Assembly (NCBI GenBank): GCA_030618475.1
Contig: JAUXDG010000162.1
Coordinates: 1-6,472, forward strand
Source: Gammaproteobacteria bacterium
GTDB lineage: Bacteria > Pseudomonadota > Gammaproteobacteria > DSM-19610
Direction of reading: 5' to 3'
Length of the DNA stretch: 6,472 bases
Part shown: one piece after another, positions 1 to 6,248 of the stretch
Layout of the letters: each line of letters starts with the position of its first letter
Numbering within the stretch: position 1 is the stretch's first letter
Made by a program: the position numbers and the translations under genes
Notes under the pieces: model-generated
What the model saw: the letters and a program-made list of their open reading frames with translations, nothing else
What the model was told of the DNA's origin: nothing
The model's database searches: none

Positions 1-885
1 GCCCGAAATGTACTTGCATTGACAAAAATACCCAGGCGATTTTGCTTCTCAACAGACCCGGATAATCCGGAGGGACATAAAACCGATGATATGATCAGCG
101 TCAGGGATTCACGGAATCTGGCATTGTTCGAAGCTGCTGATGGCGACAACCCCAAGCTTGACCCGTCCAAGTTATCACGCAGCATGTCCGCCTATTACGC
201 TGCCAAGCAGAGCAGTATTGCAGACAACTCGCCTTTCCGAAAATTTATTCGGCACGAACAAACCCTGCGCACCATCGGCAGAAGCATCAACACCCGTCTG
301 GATAATTCGCCCGTTCCCGCCGCCATTCAGGCATTGATCGATGGAGGACTAGAGAGTACAGGTCTCGGAAAACAGATACGGAACCTGTATGACAGTCTTC
401 TAACCAGTGACATTCTGAACTTTAATACGGTGTCCATGGAATTCCATGGCTGGGATACGCATAAACACCAACGCGAGTCCATCGAACCCAGACTGGTCGA
501 TCTGTTCGGCACTGGCAAGGCAATGGACACCCTGTATTCCGAAGTCGATTCATCTGTGCTCGACCAAATGGTCTTTGTTATCGGTGGAGAATTTGGCCGC
601 CAACTTCGCGACAATGGGGATGGTGGAACCGACCATGGCCGTGGCACCTCAATACTGATCATCGGCAATCAGGTTAATGGTGGCATCTATGGTGAATTGT
701 TCCCGAATGACGAGATTTCACGTCTCGCCGACGATACCCCGGACATTGTTGGGCAAACAACCTTTGACCATATTTTTGGCCGTGTTTGTGAATGGGTGCA
801 ACCGGGCAGTGAAGCTCTGGTTTTCCCGGACCGGTCACTCTCCCGGCTTGAAGCGGGTGTCGATCTATCGGGATTGTTTGCATAG
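1..885 (+). CDS. DUF1501 family protein, C-terminal part (5' end outside window)
   Basis: The reading frame is open from the first base to the TAG at 883-885 (294 codons). The gene therefore starts left of the window; the TTG at 19 is internal. With codon 1 as residue 1, the DUF1501 signatures are GWDTH at 150-154, EFGRQ at 197-201 and GTDHG at 209-213, followed by GGIYGE, a typical DUF1501 ending. The missing N-terminus should hold the export signal and the RGGxDGL motif. The family belongs to the alkaline phosphatase/sulfatase superfamily, where conserved Asp and His residues bind metal; D152, H154, D211 and H212 are the likely equivalents here (inference). Substrate unknown. Oddities: Gln replaces the usual Thr after EFGR, and the gene is AT-richer (about 50% GC in sampled stretches) than the DUF1501 gene at 4998. 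Similarity between the two is confined mainly to the motifs, so they are distant paralogues rather than a recent duplication. Family assignment is firm; function is not. Confidence 0.9.
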   Translation, partial: ARNVLALTKIPRRFCFSTDPDNPEGHKTDDMISVRDSRNLALFEAADGDNPKLDPSKLSRSMSAYYAAKQSSIADNSPFRKFIRHEQTLRTIGRSINTRLDNSPVPAAIQALIDGGLESTGLGKQIRNLYDSLLTSDILNFNTVSMEFHGWDTHKHQRESIEPRLVDLFGTGKAMDTLYSEVDSSVLDQMVFVIGGEFGRQLRDNGDGGTDHGRGTSILIIGNQVNGGIYGELFPNDEISRLADDTPDIVGQTTFDHIFGRVCEWVQPGSEALVFPDRSLSRLEAGVDLSGLFA

Positions 886-952
886 AGACGAGATCCAACA
901 ATATCTGGCGCCCCCTGTTTTACCCAAAATCATGGATACCGGTGCGATTTGA

Positions 953-1120
953 AGACATTGCAAACTTCCCGTATTACAACTGACATTTGATTTAGTGAAA
1001 CCGGTATGGTTACAACAATTGATCGATGCTCAGCAACCAGACGACAGCTGGAGCCCGTTTATGCCACTGATACCGGTTGGCTATGTGTCAGATCCAAGCT
1101 GCCCAGAGGTGGATTATTAG
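953..1120 (+). other. Possible gene remnant or small ORF
   Basis: The frame is open from just after the TGA at 950-952 to the TAG at 1118-1120 (55 codons). Its C-terminal half reads like real protein: VWLQQLIDAQQPDDSW (from 1004) is followed by SPFMPLIPVGYVSDPSCPEVDY, broken here only to name its parts, with the family-like SDPSCPE near the end. No family was recognised. The only nearby start is the GTG at 995, which lacks a clear Shine-Dalgarno sequence, so the stretch looks more like the tail of a decayed gene than a live small gene. A competing frame beginning with the ATG at 1006 gives a less protein-like product. Chance is a real alternative. Confidence 0.2.
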
Positions 1121-1267
1121 CGACCAGTAAATGTCCTACTTCAGTACTTCTGAGACCTCCCGGAAATATGGGGAATGACAAGTTAGGGTCGTTCTCTCTC
1201 GTTAAGCCGTTGATTATATAACCAACTCTTATATTGAATCAGTCTGTAAACCGCATATGGGTCATAA

Positions 1268-1660
1268 ACCTGCCGAAAAGACACCGACTGTCACCTCAAA
1301 TCTGAGCCACTGCATGTAAAAAGATACGGATGCAGCCAATCTATAGCATCCCAGACGCATGGTTCAGGACTGACTCAAAACAGACCGACATCACCGCTGT
1401 CTACCGCACGCCGTATCGGATACCATAGCGGCACAATCACCGTTCCCTCCTCTCGCTCCAGCAGCGTCAGCACGGAGTTGTTGAGCCTGCCCGTATCGCC
1501 GCAAGGTGACGTTTACAACGGCCTCGCCGGGACTCCGGGTAACAGCACTGGTAGTTTCATTGCGACCTCCGGTTCCAAACCTGCATTCGACGGACTGGTG
1601 GGTTCGGCATTCGGAGAGTTCATCTTCGGGGCCGCCAGTCCAGCTCCTACCATTCGCTAA
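1268..1660 (+). other. GC-rich open frame, possible degenerate coding sequence
   Basis: This frame is open from just after the TAA at 1265-1267 to the TAA at 1658-1660 (130 codons). The first usable start in its coherent part is the TTG at 1478. The stretch from about 1403 onward translates to a Gly/Ser/Thr/Ala-rich sequence, including SLPVSPQGDVYNGLAGTPG and ending GEFIFGAASPAPTIR. It is clearly GC-richer than the bases just before it. No ribosome binding site, signal peptide or known family was recognised. Frames on the opposite strand across the same bases are also fairly open, one with a single internal stop, so the coding strand is uncertain. It could be a fragment of a decayed gene or just a GC-rich patch with few stops. 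Confidence 0.2.
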
Positions 1661-1741
1661 TCAGGCATACCGTTCAACGGATCTTCAATTCCTCACGTCC
1701 ATTTGTCGCCAATCGATAACAGCGTCTCTGATTCGAGACAC

Positions 1742-1771
1742 TTGTTAGCGCCTGTTTTTATCTGTCATTAT
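1742..1771 (+). promoter_or_regulatory. Weak candidate sigma-70 promoter for the DUF1800-DUF1501 operon
   Basis: TTGTTA at 1742-1747 matches four of six -35 consensus bases. CATTAT at 1766-1771 matches four of six -10 bases, with an 18-base spacer. A start near 1778 would give a leader of about 55 bases before the ATG at 1834. The position is sensible but the match is modest, and similar matches occur by chance in AT-rich DNA. Confidence 0.22.
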
Positions 1772-1822
1772 CTCGCGCTCAAACATCCAGGCTACAAGCA
1801 GGTGTAGAAGGGAAATGTCTGC

Positions 1823-1830
1823 AAGGGAAG
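1823..1830 (+). promoter_or_regulatory. Ribosome binding site of the DUF1800 gene
   Basis: The purine run AAGGGAAG lies upstream of two consecutive in-frame ATG codons at 1834 and 1837. Counting from the AAGGG core, spacing is 6 bases to the first and 9 to the second, so either could be used. The choice changes only one residue and does not affect the signal peptide. Confidence 0.6.
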
Positions 1831-1833
1831 ATA

Positions 1834-4800
1834 ATGATGCGTGGTAGATTGCGTTGGTTGTCTGAGTCGATGCTAGTAGTGCTGCTCGGCTTTTTCATGG
1901 TTATCGCCCTGGTACAGACCGCACATGCTGAAACCGATCCACAGAATACCTATGTCCTGTCAGTGGACTATACCCGCAGTGCTGCAGCGGGCACCCTGAG
2001 GGTAAAGCTCAGGGATGCCATTCTCGGAGGTGGCCTGGCCGGCGTCAGAATCGTCGCATATGAGATCCGTGCTGATGAACTTGCTTACTGGGCCGGAAAA
2101 CAGATTACCGACAGCAACGGTCTGGCCGTATTCACCCTGGACAAGCTCGGCAGCGGCGGGCGTTACTACCTGAAAGCCTTTACCTGGCACGGACAGAAAG
2201 TCTACACAAAAACACTGACGGCGTCCGGAACCATTGCCTGGAAGGTCGGGCGTGTCCGGGTTCGGGTAAAGAATGCAACACTGGCGACACCACAACCACT
2301 GGCCAACTACGAAGTTAACCTGCGGCGAACGGATGGCAGCTGGAACCGCGCCCTGATCACCGACAGCCAAGGGGTCCTGCGTCTCGATCCGCCGGGAATG
2401 GGCGAGGGCATTCCGTATGAAATTACTGCGATAAGCCCGTTGGGCGGTGACCGGGAGACCAGCGAAGTCATCAATGCCCCCGGTACCTACACGTTCCAGG
2501 TCGGTAACCAGCCGCTGTTTGTAACACTGCGCAAAGCAGCTTCGAACACCGTGCTTGCCGGCAGGACGGTGACTGTTCTGGAAGAGATGTTGGATGGAAC
2601 CTATGCCTGGGCTGCTGCAGGCACGACCAACAATGCCGGCAGGGTGGTGTTTGAACTGGATAGCCTGGGGCGTGGCGGACGCTTTTTCCTGCGCACCGAT
2701 CCGTTCGACGTGCGCCCGTTGTACTCAAAACCCATCACAGAAACGGGTGACTATGAGTTTCGTGTCGGGAACACTCCGGTAACCTTGGTCGATGAGTCCA
2801 GTGGAAACAAGCTGACGGGTAAGATGCTGGTGGCGTTTACGGTCGCAGCGGACAAGAGCCTGACCTGGTATGCGAAAGGCCAGACCAATGCCAATGGCAA
2901 GGTCTTCTTCGATTTTCCGGAAATCAGTACCGGCACTGTATTCTTAATCAAGGCAAAGGATCCCTTCGAAAACGGGGAACAGTTCTATTCCCGACTGATC
3001 CGTGAAGAGGGGCCGGTGCAACTGCGGGTGCAAAAAGGGAACTCGCAACGACTTGATCTGAACGACCCTGCTGTTCATATTATCTCGCCTGCACTGGGCA
3101 AGAAGGCTGCCGCCGGAGGCTTCTTGCTGCAGGGTCAGGCCAGTGACGATCGCAAGATAGACCAGGTGCGTATCCAAATTCGCAGTGGCGGCAAGCAGCA
3201 GGAAGCAGAAGCCTGGTATAACCCCGCCAACGATCGCTGGCATTTTTACGTCAATGCCGACCTGCTGGTGGCCGGCAGCAGTGCAGTCATCACGGCTACG
3301 GCAATCGATACCAGCAACAACCGGCAGAGTAGTACAGTCGGCTATGCGGTAATCAACGATACACAGGCACCTGGAATCAATGTGTCTTCGCACAAGGACG
3401 GTGCCTCAGTTTCCGTCGGTGGTTTTACCCTGAAGGGTACGGTGTCAGATAATGTTGCCGTGCCACAGTTGTCCCTCCGGGTCGAGGACCTGAACGGAGC
3501 AGAGCTGGTCCCGGCTGAAGCAGTGATACGCCAGCCCGGCAGCACGCGCTGGGCACACAACCTATTCCCGAAGCAGTGGGCAGGAGGAGTACCGGCCCGT
3601 ATCGTCGTGATTGCGCAGGATTACAGCGGTAATCGCGGGCAAATCAGTATCCGGGTGACACCGAAGGTCACCGGCCGCAATCGTCAGCGTCGCAGGATCG
3701 ACCGCGTCACCTTTGGCGCTACACCCGAACTTGTCCAGCAGTCGCTCGACATGGGCTGGGGAAGTTTCCTGGAAATGCAGCTGGCACCCGAGCTGATCGA
3801 TGATTCGGCACTGGAGAGCCTACTGGGCCCCGTGAGTGACATCAAACTAAACGACCTGGTCTGGCGCACGCTGCAGCGTATGTTCTACAGCGAGCGGCAG
3901 TTGCTCGAGCTGATGACCTGGTTCTGGGACAATCATTTCAATACCGATATGCAGAGCAGCAACGTGCTGTACGAATACCAGGAGAACGAGGCGTTCCGCC
4001 AGCATGCCCTGGGTCGTTTCCGCGACCTGCTGGAAGTCAGCGCAAAAAGCCCGGCCATGCTGAAGTACCTGGACGGTACGCGTAACTACAAGCGCAGCCC
4101 CAACGAAAACTATGCGCGTGAAGTGATGGAGTTGCATACCCTGGGGGTCGATGGCGGCTATACACAGCAGGATGTCGAGGAACTGGCGCGGGTGCTCACC
4201 GGTTGGCATATCCAGAACGACGCGTTCTATTTCCGCGCCACCGCACATGATACGGGTGACAAGTTGTTCCTGGGAACGGTTATTCGCGGCGGTGGCGTCG
4301 AAGAAGGTGAACAGGCACTGGACATCCTGGCCAGTCATCCGTCCACGGCGCGCTTTATCTGCGGCAAGCTGGTCCGCTTCCTGGTTGCAGATCCGGCAGC
4401 CCCCGGTCTCGTCGCGGGCTGCGCAAACACGTTTCGTAATACGGATGGCGACATTCGAGCGGTGCTGCGCAGGATTCTCAAGTCGCAAGCCTTCTACGAC
4501 GCGGTGGCGGACAACACCCGCTTCAAATCACCACTGCGCTTCTTAACCGGCATCGTGCGGGCACTGAATGCTCCCGTGGAACGGCGGACCATCCTGCCTA
4601 TGCTGGAGCATATGGGTATGCCCTTGTACCGCAACCCGGTACCGACGGGCTGGCCGGTTTCCGGTGATGCGTGGGTCAACGCCGACCAGCTGGTGCAACG
4701 CATCAATCTTGCGTTCGATCTGTTCGAGGATCTGCAGGATGCCCCCGGTTTTAGTCTTCTGGACAGAGCACTGGCGAGCAATAACATCACCGGAGCCGGC

Positions 4801-4980
4801 ATACTCGGGATGTTCATGGATGATTTTTTCGCACGGCGCATGACCTACCTGGAATACCGGGAAGCCCTGTCCGGCCTCGATGGTGCCGATGTATTCGATA
4901 CCAATGCGGTCGATGCAGAACAACGCCTGCGCCAGACGCTGCGTACCATGCTGGCGTTTCCCGCCAGCCATATTTACTGA
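1834..4980 (+). CDS. Exported multidomain DUF1800 protein with beta-repeat and Ig-like N-terminal region
   Basis: A complete 1048-residue protein. Residues 1-32 form a Sec signal peptide: basic start, hydrophobic core from about 13 to 27, cleavage after AHA. Residues 54-402 contain four beta-rich repeats of about 85-90 residues, each with a T(D/N)xxG turn and most closing in VG. Two Ig-like domains follow at about 411-508 and 513-610, each with a D(D/N)xx turn and an A.D.S.N-type end strand. The DUF1800 domain runs from about 617 to the C-terminus. Its hallmarks are RVTFGATPE (624-632), MTWFWDNHFNTD (694-705), the core motif from N751 to G771 (including SPNENYAREVMELHTLG), and DVEELARVLTGWH (780-792). 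Many DUF1800 proteins are only about 450-600 residues long, so the first 600 residues are an addition suited to a surface or periplasmic stalk or ligand-binding role (inference). The catalytic or binding function of DUF1800 is unknown. It is followed after 17 bases by a DUF1501 gene, the usual partner, implying co-transcription and shared function. No transmembrane anchor or C-terminal sorting signal is evident. Confidence 0.95.
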   Translation: MMRGRLRWLSESMLVVLLGFFMVIALVQTAHAETDPQNTYVLSVDYTRSAAAGTLRVKLRDAILGGGLAGVRIVAYEIRADELAYWAGKQITDSNGLAVFTLDKLGSGGRYYLKAFTWHGQKVYTKTLTASGTIAWKVGRVRVRVKNATLATPQPLANYEVNLRRTDGSWNRALITDSQGVLRLDPPGMGEGIPYEITAISPLGGDRETSEVINAPGTYTFQVGNQPLFVTLRKAASNTVLAGRTVTVLEEMLDGTYAWAAAGTTNNAGRVVFELDSLGRGGRFFLRTDPFDVRPLYSKPITETGDYEFRVGNTPVTLVDESSGNKLTGKMLVAFTVAADKSLTWYAKGQTNANGKVFFDFPEISTGTVFLIKAKDPFENGEQFYSRLIREEGPVQLRVQKGNSQRLDLNDPAVHIISPALGKKAAAGGFLLQGQASDDRKIDQVRIQIRSGGKQQEAEAWYNPANDRWHFYVNADLLVAGSSAVITATAIDTSNNRQSSTVGYAVINDTQAPGINVSSHKDGASVSVGGFTLKGTVSDNVAVPQLSLRVEDLNGAELVPAEAVIRQPGSTRWAHNLFPKQWAGGVPARIVVIAQDYSGNRGQISIRVTPKVTGRNRQRRRIDRVTFGATPELVQQSLDMGWGSFLEMQLAPELIDDSALESLLGPVSDIKLNDLVWRTLQRMFYSERQLLELMTWFWDNHFNTDMQSSNVLYEYQENEAFRQHALGRFRDLLEVSAKSPAMLKYLDGTRNYKRSPNENYAREVMELHTLGVDGGYTQQDVEELARVLTGWHIQNDAFYFRATAHDTGDKLFLGTVIRGGGVEEGEQALDILASHPSTARFICGKLVRFLVADPAAPGLVAGCANTFRNTDGDIRAVLRRILKSQAFYDAVADNTRFKSPLRFLTGIVRALNAPVERRTILPMLEHMGMPLYRNPVPTGWPVSGDAWVNADQLVQRINLAFDLFEDLQDAPGFSLLDRALASNNITGAGILGMFMDDFFARRMTYLEYREALSGLDGADVFDTNAVDAEQRLRQTLRTMLAFPASHIY
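1993..3039 (+). repeat. Four tandem diverged beta-domain repeats (protein level)
   Basis: Within the DUF1800 protein the repeats are approximately residues 54-139, 141-224, 226-312 and 314-402. Each has a leading strand with V.L or V.V character, an extended middle, a TDSNG / TDSQG / TNNAG / TNANG turn, an F.L or similar strand, and a closing strand. In repeats 1-3 that strand ends KVG, QVG and RVG respectively; in the fourth it degrades to VQKG. Repeats 1 and 3 share LG.GGR(Y/F)(Y/F)L and VYTK/LYSK-type segments. DNA-level identity is low, so these are old duplications. They resemble transthyretin-like or carboxypeptidase-regulatory-like surface domains, but that fold call is inference. Confidence 0.7.
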
Positions 4981-4983
4981 GCC

Positions 4984-4990
4984 GGGGGAG
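4984..4990 (+). promoter_or_regulatory. Ribosome binding site of the downstream DUF1501 gene
   Basis: GGGGGAG ends 7 bases before the ATG at 4998, inside the 17-base gap after the DUF1800 stop codon at 4978-4980. This supports the ATG at 4998 as the start, which also places a twin-arginine motif at residues 3-4. The short gap leaves no room for a separate promoter. Confidence 0.65.
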
Positions 4991-4997
4991 CCGTATC

Positions 4998-6248
4998 ATG
5001 CACAGAAGATCATTCCTTAAAGCACTTTCCGCTACGGCTGCAGTGATCGCCGGTACCGGCCTGCAAGGTCCGACCGGGTGGTTTCGTCCGGCCTATGCGG
5101 AAAGTAACAAGACCTTGCTGGTGATCTTCCAGCGCGGTGGCTGTGACGGCCTCAATGCCTGCGTGCCCTACGGTGACCCGGACTACTACCGCTTGCGCCC
5201 GACGATTGCCATTGCGCCACCGGATGCCGGGAATCCGCAGGCAGCGCTGCCCGTGGACGGATATTTTGGCCTGCATCCGGCACTGGCCGGTCTTGCTGAA
5301 CTCCATGCGCGTGGCGATCTGGCGATCCTGCCAACCGTGCAGCACACAGATGCTACGCGCTCGCATTTCGATGCACAGGCTTCCATCGAATCCGGCGCTG
5401 TGGGCCGCTTGCCGGACGGCTGGCTGAATCGTTACCTGTTGGCTGTACCGCGTCCTGGACCATTGCGGGCGGTCGCCATGGGCAGCGGGGTGCCGCAACT
5501 CATGCGCGGTGCCCGCTATGTCCCGGTGTTCCGTGACCTCGAGGAATTTGCGTTGAATATGGATCCATCCGAGGCCGATGCGCTGCTTGCCGGTCTGCTA
5601 CGAACCTACCAGCAGGCAAACAATCTGGTCTCTCCCCATGCCAGCCTGCTCTCGACCAGTGGCGTCGACCTGGTGGACAAGGTCACATTCATGCGCATGC
5701 TCGACCCCGGAGGCTACCGCCCGTCCAACGACGCCGTTTACCCGGAAACGTCGTTTGGCAGGCAGCTGGTACAGCTGGCCTTCCTGATCAAGGCCGGCGT
5801 CGGCTTGGAGGCTGCCACGCTGGACATTGGTGGTTGGGATACCCACACCAGCCAGGGCGGTGGTGAAGCCACGGGCAGGCAATACCGGGCCTTCAAGGAT
5901 ATGGGAGACGGCATTGGTGCGTTTTACCGTGATCTGGGTGCCCGCGCGCAGGATGTCATGGTGGTGACTTGCACCGAGTTCGGGCGCACCGCCGCCGAGA
6001 ATGCCAGCAAGGGGACCGACCACGGCGGCGCGAGCACCTGGTTCGTAGTGGGTGGTAATGTCCGTGGCGGCGTTCACGGCGACTGGCCAGGGCTGGCACC
6101 GGATCAACTGGACGACAACCGGCAGCTGAGGTTCACCATCGATTTTCGTGATGTATTCACAGAAATCCTCCGCGTGCATCTCGGCAGTGGCAGCCTGCCA
6201 GGCGTATTCCCCGGCCACAGCTACAATCCCGTCGGCTTTCTAACCTGA
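4998..6248 (+). CDS. DUF1501 family protein with Tat signal, putative exported metalloenzyme-fold protein
   Basis: A complete 416-residue protein of normal family length. It begins with a twin-arginine signal: HRRSFLKAL at residues 2-10, an Ala-rich hydrophobic stretch, then cleavage after AYA at 34. DUF1501 motifs occur in order: FQRGGCDGLNACVPYGD (44-60), TRSHFDAQ (120-127), GGWDTH (278-283), TEFGRT (326-331), GTDHGG (339-344), then GG.VHGDWPGL. DUF1501 is grouped with the alkaline phosphatase/sulfatase superfamily. By analogy D50, D281, H283, D341 and H342 would be metal ligands, and S122 or a neighbouring hydroxyl residue a candidate nucleophile (inference from order and spacing only). 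A Tat signal fits an enzyme that takes up its metal and folds in the cytoplasm before export to the periplasm. It is the distal gene of an operon with the DUF1800 gene. The substrate is unknown; sulfated or phosphorylated compounds are plausible but unproven. Confidence 0.95.
   Translation: MHRRSFLKALSATAAVIAGTGLQGPTGWFRPAYAESNKTLLVIFQRGGCDGLNACVPYGDPDYYRLRPTIAIAPPDAGNPQAALPVDGYFGLHPALAGLAELHARGDLAILPTVQHTDATRSHFDAQASIESGAVGRLPDGWLNRYLLAVPRPGPLRAVAMGSGVPQLMRGARYVPVFRDLEEFALNMDPSEADALLAGLLRTYQQANNLVSPHASLLSTSGVDLVDKVTFMRMLDPGGYRPSNDAVYPETSFGRQLVQLAFLIKAGVGLEAATLDIGGWDTHTSQGGGEATGRQYRAFKDMGDGIGAFYRDLGARAQDVMVVTCTEFGRTAAENASKGTDHGGASTWFVVGGNVRGGVHGDWPGLAPDQLDDNRQLRFTIDFRDVFTEILRVHLGSGSLPGVFPGHSYNPVGFLT

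Larger units (their letters stand above)
886..1833. other. Long intergenic region without a convincing complete gene
   Basis: About 950 bases separate two genes on the same strand. No complete gene with a good ribosome binding site and family resemblance was found on either strand, and no tRNA, CRISPR array or insertion-sequence end was recognised. Composition is uneven: 1121-1380 is about 44% GC by hand count, while 1381-1660 is about 60%. Two stretches give protein-like translations and are listed separately (953-1120 and 1268-1660). No T-rich intrinsic terminator was seen after the stop at 885. The last 90 bases probably carry the promoter and leader of the DUF1800-DUF1501 operon. The region may be decayed accessory DNA between two modules, but that is inference. 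Confidence 0.7.

Noticed and set aside
19..885. Treating the first gene as complete with a TTG start at 19.
   Set aside because: The frame is open to base 1, there is no ribosome binding site, no signal peptide, and the family N-terminal motif is missing. It is a truncated view of a longer gene.
1724..1739. Inverted repeat GTCTC/GAGAC as a terminator or operator upstream of the DUF1800 gene.
   Set aside because: The stem is only five pairs, has no T-run, and no second copy is nearby; chance is likely.
3676..3708. Basic cluster (RNRQRRRIDR, residues 615-624 of the DUF1800 protein) as a proteolytic processing site.
   Set aside because: DUF1800 domains commonly begin with an Arg-rich segment before the (T/S)FG motif, so the cluster is explained by the domain itself.
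3847..4488. Minus-strand open frame of 213 codons inside the DUF1800 coding region.
   Set aside because: It lies antisense to strongly conserved DUF1800 motifs and has no family resemblance; it arises from the codon bias of the real gene.
5598..6218. Minus-strand open frame of 206 codons opposite the second DUF1501 gene.
   Set aside because: It is antisense to GWDTH, EFGRT and GTDHG motifs of the real gene and shows no domain of its own.
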